Origin: Bacteroidaceae bacterium
GTDB lineage: Bacteria > Bacteroidota > Bacteroidia > Bacteroidales > Bacteroidaceae
DNA length: 55,752 bases
NCBI GenBank assembly: GCA_017461345.1
Contig: JAFTYP010000010.1
Location: forward strand, 1-55,752
Direction: 5' to 3'
Each line of letters opens with the position of its first letter. Position 1 is the first letter of the stretch. Positions 18,780 through 26,766 of the stretch are shown here, piece by piece. The translations under genes were made by a program, and so were the position numbers. The notes under the pieces are model-generated. The model was not told where the DNA came from. It worked only from the letters and a program-made list of their open reading frames with translations, and made no database searches.

Positions 18780-19550
18780 TTACAACTTCTTTCCGGCTAT
18801 CTTGTTGAATTTATTTAAACGTATCTTGAAGTTGTTCTGCTTGAGTGCTTTGTTCGTCAAGGCAGAGCCGATGCAGTATTTGCTGAAGCCACTCGGCTTG
18901 ATACGCAGTTCTCGGAGCATATCAAGGATAGGGCTGAATACATTGCCGTCACGCTTCAATTCTATAATGACAATGGGGCCGACATTGGCATCCTTGCCTG
19001 TTTCCATGTTGTGGAAGTGGACATCGTAGTCAATCGTCAACCGTTCCGTCTTTTCATAATTGACGAGTGTGATGCGATGGAACTGGTTGCGAACGGTAGG
19101 GTGCAGGTCGTTCATGCCGAGATGTACACGTTCTTGCAGGAATTCCTCGTTGCCGTTCTCACCTGTTATCTGTTGGCATGGCACTTCTACACGTTTTTTC
19201 TTTGTCCTGCCATGGTTGTTCTTTGTCTTCACTTCAAGGAAAGTGATGTCGCTGTCCATGTATGTCCTGACACGAACCTTTTGCCTTGGAGCACGTCCGT
19301 TGTGGTGTTCCAGGTAAAATAGATGCCTGTCCGTGTCCCAATAGGTAGTCATGTAGTTCGCAATCTTACTGCCGTTGAGGAATTGTGCATAGTATTTCCC
19401 TTGCGTCAACTCAAGGAGTCGTGCCAAATTCGCCTTGTCTGTCACGAACTTGGTATCTGTTCGATTCATCAGACGTATGCCCTTCATCTCTTCCAACGTT
19501 ATTGGTTCCAGATTGGCAAGTAATTCATCTATGCGAGCATCAATATCCAT
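18780..19550 (-). CDS. VTC-domain (polyphosphate polymerase-like) protein
   Basis: A 256-aa cytoplasmic protein of the triphosphate-tunnel (TTM/VTC) fold. The basic and acidic residues that line the tunnel are in the right order: RTDTKF (Arg30, Lys34), KVRVRTY (91-97), LEVKTK (Glu106, Lys108), GRTKKKR (114-120), IDYDVHF, IIELKR (Glu197, Lys199) and SGFSKY (Lys224). In yeast Vtc4 such residues bind ATP and polyphosphate and polymerise polyphosphate; bacterial homologues beside DUF4956 are not well characterised, so polyphosphate synthesis here is inference. It heads a minus-strand operon with DUF4956, DUF2490 and a small secreted protein. Confidence 0.88.
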   Translation of the reverse strand: MDIDARIDELLANLEPITLEEMKGIRLMNRTDTKFVTDKANLARLLELTQGKYYAQFLNGSKIANYMTTYWDTDRHLFYLEHHNGRAPRQKVRVRTYMDSDITFLEVKTKNNHGRTKKKRVEVPCQQITGENGNEEFLQERVHLGMNDLHPTVRNQFHRITLVNYEKTERLTIDYDVHFHNMETGKDANVGPIVIIELKRDGNVFSPILDMLRELRIKPSGFSKYCIGSALTNKALKQNNFKIRLNKFNKIAGKKL

Positions 19551-19570
19551 GTTTTTTGTATTCTACGGTA

Positions 19571-19578
19571 CAAATATA
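19571..19578 (-). promoter_or_regulatory. -7 element TATATTTG before the VTC operon
   Basis: Read on the minus strand, TATATTTG lies 20 bp before the VTC start codon. No well-spaced -33 TTTG is evident, so only the -7 half is supported. Confidence 0.45.
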
Positions 19579-19609
19579 GGAGTTTTTTCTGCAAATATGG
19601 TTACATTGC

Positions 19610-19640
19610 TTTGTTTTTTTTATAAAAACCATTACTTTTG
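19610..19640 (+). promoter_or_regulatory. Promoter for frr
   Basis: TTTG at 19610-19613, a 19-bp spacer, and TACTTTTG at 19633-19640 match the Bacteroidetes consensus. Confidence 0.6.
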
Positions 19641-19719
19641 CTACTGAAATATAGTGGCAGAGGTGCAAAAAGGTTGTACTGGTTTTACAGAATAAATATA
19701 TAATTTAAGATAAAAAGAT

Positions 19720-20280
19720 ATGATTGACGTAAAGGAAATGCTTGGCATTGCTGAGGAGAGAATGGAGGAATCGGTAATGTATCTGGAAGAGGCTTTGGCG
19801 CATATCCGTGCGGGTAAGGCTAATGTTAAGATTTTAGATGGCATCCGTGTTGATAGTTATGGAAGTTTGGTGCCTTTGAATAATGTTGCCGCCGTGAATG
19901 CTCCCGATGCACGCACCATTACTATTAAGCCTTGGGACAAGAACATGTTCCGTCCTATCGAGAAGGCTATTATGGACAGCGAAGTGGGTATTACCCCTGA
20001 GAACAATGGCGAGATTATCCGTTTGGGCATTCCTCCTTTGACGGAAGAGCGTCGCAGACAACTTGCCAAGCAGTGTGGCAAGGAGGCTGAGCAGGCGAAA
20101 GTCAGCATCCGCAATACACGTCGCGACATTATCGAGAAGTTGAAGAAGGGCATTAAGGAAGGCCTTTCCGAGGATTTGGAGAAGGATGCCGAGGCAGATA
20201 TGCAGAAGATGCACGACAAGTTCATCAAGAAGGTGGACGAGTTGTACGCTGCCAAGGAGAAGGAAATAATGACTGTCTGA
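19720..20280 (+). CDS. frr: Ribosome recycling factor
   Basis: A 186-aa protein with the full RRF pattern: a helical bundle ([27 protein letters not shown]), [22 protein letters not shown] in the inserted beta domain, then [21 protein letters not shown] and [13 protein letters not shown]. With EF-G it splits post-termination ribosomes. Normal length, ATG start. The rsgA start follows 22 bp downstream, giving a ribosome-related pair. Confidence 0.98.
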   Translation: MIDVKEMLGIAEERMEESVMYLEEALAHIRAGKANVKILDGIRVDSYGSLVPLNNVAAVNAPDARTITIKPWDKNMFRPIEKAIMDSEVGITPENNGEIIRLGIPPLTEERRRQLAKQCGKEAEQAKVSIRNTRRDIIEKLKKGIKEGLSEDLEKDAEADMQKMHDKFIKKVDELYAAKEKEIMTV

Positions 20281-20302
20281 TCGGGTTCTCAAGTTCACGG
20301 CA

Positions 20303-21238
20303 TTGAACGGACTGGTCATTAGGAATACGGGCAGTTGGTATACTGTTAAGACGGACGACGGCTTGTTGTTCGACTGCAAGGTGAAGGGCTCGTTCCGCCT
20401 CAAGGGTATTCGTAGCACGAACCCTGTTGCTGTGGGCGACATGGTTACCATTACGCCTGGTGCAGACGGGCAGACGGCGTTGATAGACGGCATTGTGGAC
20501 CGTCGCAATTACATTATCCGTCGTGCTTCTAACCTTTCGAAGCAGAGCCATATTATCGCGGCCAATGTGGATTTGGCTGCGCTTGTTGTTACGATTGCCC
20601 ATCCGGAGACGAGTACGACCTTCATCGATCGTTTCCTGGCGAGTGCGGAGGCTTATCGTGTTCCAGTGCTTCTTATTTTCAACAAGACGGACCTTTACGA
20701 TGAGTTGGAGCGGGGGCAGATGGAATATCTTGTTGCCTTGTATCAATGTATCGGTTATAAGTGTGTGACTTGTTCTGCAGAGAAGGGCGACGGCATTGAT
20801 GCGTTGCGGACGGAACTTCAGGGCAAGACGACGCTCCTCAGCGGTAACAGCGGTGTGGGTAAAAGTACTTTGCTCAATCTGCTTGTGCCCGATGCGGATG
20901 CAAGGACGGCGGAAATCAGTGCGGCTCACGATGCGGGTATGCACACGACCACTTTCTCGCAGATGTTTTTCCTGCCTCAGGGTGGTGCACTTATCGATAC
21001 TCCGGGCATCAAAGGCTTTGGCACGTTCGACATGGAGCGTGAGGAGGTTTCGCATTATTTCCGAGAGATATTCATGGTTTCGGCAGAGTGTCGTTTCGGT
21101 AACTGCACTCATACGCACGAACCCGGCTGTGCTGTCTTGCAGGCAGTGGCAGAGGGTGGCATTGCGGAGAGCCGTTTTACGAGTTATCTTTCTATGCTCG
21201 AGGATAAGGACGAGGACAAGTACAGAGGGGCGACTTGA
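20303..21238 (+). CDS. rsgA: Ribosome small-subunit biogenesis GTPase RsgA
   Basis: A 311-aa circularly permuted GTPase that helps mature and quality-check the 30S subunit. The N-terminal OB-fold ([18 protein letters not shown]) is followed by the permuted motifs: NKTDL (G4), [12 protein letters not shown] (G1) and DTPGIKGFG (G3), then a C-terminal zinc knuckle ([14 protein letters not shown]). No ATG lies near the N-terminus, and the frame begins at TTG 20303 ([14 protein letters not shown]), which gives the normal family length. It is co-oriented with frr and argB. Confidence 0.95.
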   Translation: MNGLVIRNTGSWYTVKTDDGLLFDCKVKGSFRLKGIRSTNPVAVGDMVTITPGADGQTALIDGIVDRRNYIIRRASNLSKQSHIIAANVDLAALVVTIAHPETSTTFIDRFLASAEAYRVPVLLIFNKTDLYDELERGQMEYLVALYQCIGYKCVTCSAEKGDGIDALRTELQGKTTLLSGNSGVGKSTLLNLLVPDADARTAEISAAHDAGMHTTTFSQMFFLPQGGALIDTPGIKGFGTFDMEREEVSHYFREIFMVSAECRFGNCTHTHEPGCAVLQAVAEGGIAESRFTSYLSMLEDKDEDKYRGAT

Positions 21239-21310
21239 CGGCTTGCTCCGGTTGTGACATGGTGGTAATTCAGTCTTCACGATGGGTGGAGATTGGCAAA
21301 TTCAGGTAGA

Positions 21311-22111
21311 ATGAAGGAAACGCTAAATATAATTAAGGTAGGCGGCGGTGTGGTGGAGGATACTGCATCGCTGGCATCGTTGCTCGAACAGTTTGCTGTG
21401 TTGCAGGGCCGCAAGGTGCTTGTGCATGGCGGTGGCCGTCTGGCTACGGCGATGGCGAGCAGTCTTGGCATCGAGAGCCGCATGGTTGGCGGTCGCCGCA
21501 TTACGGATGAGAAGATGTTGCAGGTGGTGACGATGGTCTATGGGGGCTTGGTCAACAAGAGCATTGTTGCGGGTTTGCAGGCAAAGGGCGTGAAGGCGAT
21601 TGGTCTGACGGGTGCCGATGGCGACGTCATTCGCAGCCATAAGCGTCCGTTGAAGCGTGTCAAGATGGACGACGGCACGGAGCAGATGGTCGATTTCGGC
21701 TATGTGGGCGATGTCGATAGGGTGGACGCTTTGTTGTTGAAGCAACTCATCGAGGGCGGCACAGTGCCAGTGGTTGCTCCGCTCACGCACGATGGCGAGG
21801 GGCACATCCTCAACACGAATGCCGACACCATAGCGGGTTCTGTGGCGTGTGGCTTGGCCGAACATTACGATGTGACGCTGACTTTCTGTTTCGAGAAAGC
21901 AGGTGTGCTCCGCGATGCCGACGACGATGGCAGTGTCATCCCGCTCATCAACGAGGAACAATTCCAGCAACTCACGGCCGAAGGCATCATTTCGGGCGGA
22001 ATGATTCCGAAACTCGAGAATGCTTTCCAAGCGATTCGTCAAGGTGTCCGGCAAGTGGTCATCACCCACTCCGACAACATCGATGGGTCAAAGGGTACGA
22101 CAATAAAGTGA
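21311..22111 (+). CDS. argB: Acetylglutamate kinase
   Basis: Phosphorylates N-acetyl-L-glutamate, the second step of arginine synthesis. From the ATG at 21311 the protein is 266 aa and starts MKETLNIIKVGGG, the standard glycine-rich phosphate loop; an upstream TTG at 21293 would add six unconserved residues. Other blocks are VHGGGRLATAMASSLG, GVKAIGLTGADG, NTNADTIAGSVA and GGMIPKLENAFQAI. A terminator follows. The rest of the arg pathway is not in the window. Confidence 0.95.
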   Translation: MKETLNIIKVGGGVVEDTASLASLLEQFAVLQGRKVLVHGGGRLATAMASSLGIESRMVGGRRITDEKMLQVVTMVYGGLVNKSIVAGLQAKGVKAIGLTGADGDVIRSHKRPLKRVKMDDGTEQMVDFGYVGDVDRVDALLLKQLIEGGTVPVVAPLTHDGEGHILNTNADTIAGSVACGLAEHYDVTLTFCFEKAGVLRDADDDGSVIPLINEEQFQQLTAEGIISGGMIPKLENAFQAIRQGVRQVVITHSDNIDGSKGTTIK

Positions 22112-22123
22112 CAAGTCATAGGG

Positions 22124-22160
22124 GAGCCCGGCTGAATCCAAGTTCAGTCGGGCTCTTTTT
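22124..22160 (+). terminator. Intrinsic terminator after argB
   Basis: GAGCCCGGCTGAA pairs with TTCAGTCGGGCTC (one mismatch or wobble in the middle) around a short loop and is followed by TTTTT. Confidence 0.85.
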
Positions 22161-22241
22161 GTGTGTCTTTGGCGGCAGACTTGCAGGGCATGATGTATGT
22201 TGCCGAATGTCAGTGTCTTGCCCGCCGCCAGCCTTGTGCAA

Positions 22242-22327
22242 AAACATCTACTGCCAAGTCAGCCGGAAAGGTTAACCATTATGCATGGAAAGGTTAACCA
22301 TTATTGCCAACTTGGCAGTAGATGTTT
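22242..22327. repeat. Family A element with perfect 18-bp inverted repeats
   Basis: The left end AAACATCTACTGCCAAGT (22242-22259) is the exact reverse complement of the right end ACTTGGCAGTAGATGTTT (22310-22327). Two GGTTAACC palindromes lie inside at 22270 and 22292, 22 bp apart. It lies between convergent genes (argB and the MFS gene). Read as RNA, it would fold into an 18-bp stem with a 50-nt loop. Confidence 0.92.
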
Positions 22328-22393
22328 ACGGACCAGGTTCAGGGCGTATGTTCACGGCCTTGGCGGGATGGTCCGCAGCGATGAGGCGAGCCT

Positions 22394-23548
22394 TTATTTC
22401 CGTCTGTATGCCACGAAGTAACCGAGCAGGTAGAATATGCCCAACGTCATGACAAGGACGGCGCCGACCTGCCCCATGGCGTCGCTTGCAATGCCCATGA
22501 TGAGGGGGAAGACCGTGCCGCCGAAGATGCCCATGATGAGCAGTCCGCTGACTTCGTTCTTTTTGCCGGGACTGGCCTGCAAGGCTCTCGCAAAGATGAT
22601 GCTGAAGGGGTTGCCGTTGCCGTAGCCCATCAGAGCCACACTGGCATAGATGACGGCTGTGCTTTCGCCTGCCACGAGACCGACTACGGCTGCCAGCATC
22701 ATCAGAACACTCACAAGGAGGAAGGTCCAGTCCTTGAGGTAGTTCATGATGAACGTGCCGCTGAAACTGCCTGCAGCCTTTGCTATAAAGTATATGGTGC
22801 CAATGATGGCGGCCTCGTTAAGACCGATACCCGTGCGCTCCATCAGTATCTTCGGAGCAGTAATGCTCGTCCCGACGTCGATGCCGACATGGCAGATGAT
22901 GGCAAGGAAACAGAAAAGCACAAAAGGATTCTTCAGCAAAGCAAAAGCCCCTGCAAACTGTTCTGCCACAGATTTCTGCTCCTGAGCGGCAGGCTCCTCT
23001 TTGATGCGTGTGCCGAAAAGCAACAGCGTTGCCAGAACACCTATACATAAATATATAGGATAAAGCACGCGCCAGCCCAATCCAAAAGCACCGACCGTAG
23101 CACCCCACGAGGCAATGATGGGGGCAATGAACGAGGCAATGCTCTTGATGAACTGCCCAAAGGTGAGAGTACTTGCCGATGCACCACCACTCATGGCACT
23201 GTCAACCAACGGATTGAGCGAGGTCTGCATGATGGCATTGCCTATTCCTAAAAGCGAAAAGGACAGCAACAACATCGTGAAGTCAACGGTGAACATCGGC
23301 ACAAGCATCGCCGCAAGCGTCATCACAAGGCTCAGCAAAACCGTATTCTTCCTGCCAATCTTGTTCATCAGCAGACTCGTGGGAATACTGAAGATAAGGA
23401 ACCAGAAGAAAACAAGCGAAGGAAGCGTGTTCGCCATCGCGTCCGAAAGTGCCAAATCCTCCTTCACATAGTTGCTCGCTATGCCTACCATATCCACGAA
23501 ACCCATCGCGAAGAAGCACAGCATGACGGGAATAAGTTTCTTGTTCAT
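22394..23548 (-). CDS. MFS sugar transporter
   Basis: A 384-aa major-facilitator protein with about 12 helices, opening MNKKLIPVMLCFFAMGFVDM. The MNKIGRKNT loop matches the MFS loop 2-3 signature, and the overall look is that of the FHS (FucP-like) hexose:proton symporters of Bacteroidetes. Its ATG overlaps the stop of the upstream ROK kinase gene (ATGA), which links transport to sugar phosphorylation. Mannose, glucose, fructose or N-acetylhexosamine are all possible substrates; mannose is favoured by the isomerase gene upstream. Confidence 0.88.
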   Translation of the reverse strand: MNKKLIPVMLCFFAMGFVDMVGIASNYVKEDLALSDAMANTLPSLVFFWFLIFSIPTSLLMNKIGRKNTVLLSLVMTLAAMLVPMFTVDFTMLLLSFSLLGIGNAIMQTSLNPLVDSAMSGGASASTLTFGQFIKSIASFIAPIIASWGATVGAFGLGWRVLYPIYLCIGVLATLLLFGTRIKEEPAAQEQKSVAEQFAGAFALLKNPFVLFCFLAIICHVGIDVGTSITAPKILMERTGIGLNEAAIIGTIYFIAKAAGSFSGTFIMNYLKDWTFLLVSVLMMLAAVVGLVAGESTAVIYASVALMGYGNGNPFSIIFARALQASPGKKNEVSGLLIMGIFGGTVFPLIMGIASDAMGQVGAVLVMTLGIFYLLGYFVAYRRK

Positions 23549-24641
23549 TTCTCTATCTGATTGATTGCAAAGTTATATGCACCAAGATTTATAGCCTTGC
23601 TCGCACCAAGTTCCGACACCAGGATGGCCACCTTTCGCTGAGCCTGGTAGAGCACCTTCTTGTCCGTGTGAGGCACATCGACATAGACATCCTTGTCCTC
23701 AAGGAAGGCTGCACGCTGCTCAGGGTCTTCGAAGTTGTAAACCTCCGACTGCAAGGTGGGCAGCAGATTACCGGAGAACGTGCCGGCAAGGCGGCAAACT
23801 CTTCCATTATGCCGGGCAAAATCCACTTGGCATTACCGGTAAGACCACCACCAATGACAACGATGCCGTCCACAATGTTCAACACATTCACCAAAGTGGC
23901 TGCTGTAACCTGGCCCAGTTGGCGGAAACTTTCCTGCGCCGCCTTCATGTTGCCCGGACGAGTTCCGTTGGCAATGTCGCCAATATCCTTCGGGGTGAGG
24001 TCGCCAATGTCCTCGTGCGACATCTCGGCATACACTCTGCGAACGGCACGAATGCTGACACTCTCCTCCGCAATCACAAAGGGATACATCCCGTTACGCA
24101 TACACCAGACATCGCCGCCGCAGTCGTTGTCGCCCTTCAACAACACCTTGTCAATTACCACACCACAGCCGAAACCCGTTCCGAGCGTAATGCCTATCAG
24201 ATTCTTGTAACGCCGTTTGCAGCCGGCATCCTCTAATGCTTTGTTCACACGCGGCAGTGCTCCGGCCAAAGCCTCGCCGTAAGCAAACAGATTGCCATCG
24301 TTGTTCACAAAAACGGGAATGCCGAAAACACTCTCCAGGTATGGGCCGAGAGCAACACCGCCACGGAAAGACGGGAAATTAGGCAGGTCGCCAATCACAC
24401 CATGCTCGTAGTCGGCAGGGCCGGGGAAAGCAAAACTGATGGCAACAGGTTCAGCATCCAGTTTCGCTTTCACTATGGTAAAGCCTTGGACAAGCGTAGC
24501 CAAGCAGCCTTCAGTATCAGTGGTTACGGCTTTCAGGCGAACGGGTTCGACAATTTCCTCGTTGTTGCAGATTGCAGAAAACACAAAGTTCGTACCGCCT
24601 GCATCAAGCGTTAATACGATTTTCTTGTTAGTAGTATTCAT
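23545..24641 (-). pseudogene. ROK-family sugar kinase with an internal frameshift
   Basis: ROK kinases phosphorylate hexoses such as glucose, fructose or mannose with ATP. The first frame (from ATG 24641) has DAGGTNFVF, FVNNDGNLFAYGEALAG, ITLGTGFGCGVVID and VVIGGGLTGNAKWILPGIM. Near 23777-23815 the homologous reading passes into another frame (TFSGNLLPTLQSEVYNFEDP to INLGAYNFAINQIEK), which ends in a stop overlapping the MFS start. The pattern fits loss of one base (or gain of two). Staying in the first frame gives an arginine- and serine-rich non-homologous tail. It may be a true inactivating mutation, a sequencing error or a programmed shift; no classic slippery heptamer is obvious. Confidence 0.85.
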
Positions 24642-24665
24642 GGTTATAGTTGTTGTTATGAAGTT

Positions 24666-26369
24666 TTACAAGTCGATTGGTCGGATAGAAGCCTTCAGCG
24701 TCATGCATTCTCCCTGTAGAGGCGTAATGGTGTAGCGGCCGATGCAGGCAGGAATGATGAAGGTTTCGGCATAATGTACCTCGAAGGGTTCGAACTTTCC
24801 TTCAGGGCTTTCGATGAGAGCGGCTGTGCCATCGACCAGATTCAGCACGTTCACACCGCCGTTTGTGTTGTGCTCAACTGGGCGACTGAAGGTGTGGCGA
24901 CGGGTTTCTATGAACTCGTTGGGATGCAGACCGGTTCGCTCTTCTTTGATACCTTCCTCTTCATGTAGTACCTCGAAGTGGTTTGCGATTTCTGTTTTCA
25001 CGAAGGGTGTGGTGCGTTCCCATTGTATGACGTGCTTGCCTCGCTCTACGTTTATGGGGCGTGGTTTGCCGTCGAGTCCGAGTCGAGCCCAGTCCCAAAG
25101 TTTGAATGTGAAGATGCTTGGTGTGCTACTTATTTCGAGAACCATGCTGTTGTGGCCTGAGCAATGGATGGTTCCGGCGGGGATGAGGTAGTGATCATGT
25201 TTTTTTGCGGGGAGTTTGTTGACGTACTTTTCTGCGTCAAAGATGATGTCTCCGCGTTGTGCTGCCCGCAGGTCTTCTATCATTTGCACTTTGTCGATGC
25301 CTTCTTTCAAGCCGAGATATACGACGGCATCTGGTGCTGCATCGAGCAGATAGTAGCTTTCGTCTTGTGTATAGGGCAAGCCAAATTCGCGTTGGGCGAA
25401 TTCGTTGGTGGGATGTACTTGCAGACTGAGGTTGCCTCCCTGCATGGTGTCGAGGAAGTCGAAGCGGATGGGGAATGATTTTCCGAAGCGATGCCATACT
25501 TGCTGGCCGAGCAGTTCGCGTGTGTGGCTTAGGACGACGTCTTGCGATGGCAGTTCGAAGAGTGTGCCGTCGGCTTCGAGGTAGAGGCTGTTCTCTTCGG
25601 GTACGCAGTCGAAGCACCAGCCGTAGTTTTGTTCTTCGCGAGGCAGGTCGCATACTTCCTTCATCCATTGTCCGCCCCATGGTGCGGGGTCGAAGAATGG
25701 CACTACGCGGAAGGGGCTGTGTGCTGTGCGTTGCAGTCCTTGACGCATTTGTGCGTCGGTAATCATTTTGGGTTGGCTGCGTTGATTTGAGTCGATCCAG
25801 TATTGGATTCGGCTGCTTTGCATGAGGTTGTCTTTGTAGTGGTCAATGATGTTCCAGTCGTTGAAGTATCCTCGTTTGTATTGTACGGATGGGCTGTCTT
25901 GGTGGTTGTCGATGCCCAGTGCCTTTACTTCGTGTCGGCGGAATCGTTGTTGTATTTCCCATCGTGCCATGTCGGCGTAGCAGACGGGGGCGCTGGGTGC
26001 GAGCCAGGCTGCTGCGGTGCCGATGACGATGCTGGGTTCTTTTATTTCGGGTTTGGTATTGGGGAAGTATTCTTCCAGCCTTATGTTGGACATGTAGCCG
26101 AAGAGAACGTCGTCTGTCATGAAGCGTTCTGTCAGTTGTCGGATCTCTTCTTCCGGCCGCATGAGTGTGCGTGTGTCGATGATTTTGCGTCCGGTTTTGG
26201 CAAAGGCTGCCATGAAGTCTTCTTCGTATGTGCCGGGGTAGAGGTCGATTGCCCAGATGGGTTCGTCTGCCCATGCCTGGCTGAGTGTGCTGATGATATT
26301 GTCCCACCCGAGTGTCATGCTGCCCTCGATGTGTGTACTTGGTTGTTTGTCGTAATTGCTTTTTCTCAT
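24666..26369 (-). CDS. Class I phosphomannose isomerase with N-terminal extension
   Basis: A 567-aa protein. The C-terminal half is a class I mannose-6-phosphate isomerase (interconverts mannose-6-P and fructose-6-P): NLSLQVHPTNEFAQREFG and IPAGTIHCSGHNSMVLEIS carry the zinc-binding Gln, His and His set. The first roughly 230 residues (GWDNIISTLSQAWADEPIWAIDLYPG and onward) are not part of the usual isomerase; I see no P-loop in them and give no function. Similarly long proteins occur in other Bacteroidales. The gene starts a minus-strand operon with the ROK kinase (24 bp gap) and MFS transporter, a compact import-phosphorylate-isomerise pathway. Confidence 0.85.
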   Translation of the reverse strand: MRKSNYDKQPSTHIEGSMTLGWDNIISTLSQAWADEPIWAIDLYPGTYEEDFMAAFAKTGRKIIDTRTLMRPEEEIRQLTERFMTDDVLFGYMSNIRLEEYFPNTKPEIKEPSIVIGTAAAWLAPSAPVCYADMARWEIQQRFRRHEVKALGIDNHQDSPSVQYKRGYFNDWNIIDHYKDNLMQSSRIQYWIDSNQRSQPKMITDAQMRQGLQRTAHSPFRVVPFFDPAPWGGQWMKEVCDLPREEQNYGWCFDCVPEENSLYLEADGTLFELPSQDVVLSHTRELLGQQVWHRFGKSFPIRFDFLDTMQGGNLSLQVHPTNEFAQREFGLPYTQDESYYLLDAAPDAVVYLGLKEGIDKVQMIEDLRAAQRGDIIFDAEKYVNKLPAKKHDHYLIPAGTIHCSGHNSMVLEISSTPSIFTFKLWDWARLGLDGKPRPINVERGKHVIQWERTTPFVKTEIANHFEVLHEEEGIKEERTGLHPNEFIETRRHTFSRPVEHNTNGGVNVLNLVDGTAALIESPEGKFEPFEVHYAETFIIPACIGRYTITPLQGECMTLKASIRPIDL

Positions 26370-26391
26370 AGGTTTTATCTGTTTTCTTTTG

Positions 26392-26422
26392 CGAAAATAG
26401 TGAATTTACTTGATATGCCAAA
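26392..26422 (-). promoter_or_regulatory. Promoter for the mannose operon
   Basis: On the minus strand, TTTG (CAAA at 26419-26422), a 19-bp spacer, then TATTTTCG (26399-26392), one mismatch from TAnnTTTG. Confidence 0.55.
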
Positions 26423-26494
26423 GGAAAAGGTAAAAGAATGTGCCGAAAGTCGGAATAATGTGTGTTCGGCGGGCAGTGGCTTGTGGAAAATAAT

Positions 26495-26574
26495 GGTTAA
26501 CCTTTCCGGCAATAATGGTTAACCCTTTTGCCCATAATGGTTAACCTTTCTGGTGGACTTGGCAGTAGATGTTT
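26495..26574. repeat. Family A array, three units plus one end repeat
   Basis: GGTTAACC at 26495, 26517 and 26539 (22-bp steps), followed by ACTTGGCAGTAGATGTTT at 26557-26574. The opposite end repeat is missing on the left. This array lies between divergent genes, so it is not simply a terminator. Confidence 0.9.
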
Positions 26575-26766
26575 CCCGATGTGGTGTGCCGTGTGTGTGG
26601 CATGTGTGGTGTGAAATGCCTTTTGGGGCCTTGTGGCTGGCTCTTTTCTGCTGCCATTTCGGCGAGAAATGGCCAAACAGCGAAACAATTCTGGCGATGG
26701 AGGGCTATGATATGAGTATTTTTTGTATCTTTGCGCGGAATAATGTATAAATTAAGAACTCAGAAT

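Larger units (their letters stand above)
26370..26766. other. Divergent intergenic region with family A repeat and two promoters
   Basis: This region of about 400 bp holds the minus promoter (26392-26422), a three-unit family A array with one end repeat (26495-26574), and a plus -7 element TATCTTTG at 26726-26733. Small ORFs here are read-throughs of the repeat. A TTG at 26731, in frame with the next gene, lies inside the -7 element and cannot be its start. Confidence 0.6.

Noticed and set aside
22197..22421. Plus-strand 74-codon ORF
   Set aside because: It is a translation of the family A element (ERLTIMHGKVNHYC-like peptide). Similar peptides come from the other copies; the 22-bp period rotates frames and there is no conserved start.
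26497..26688. Minus-strand 63-codon ORF
   Set aside because: Same repeat-derived peptide (ERLTIMGKRVNHYC) from a family A array; no independent evidence of coding.
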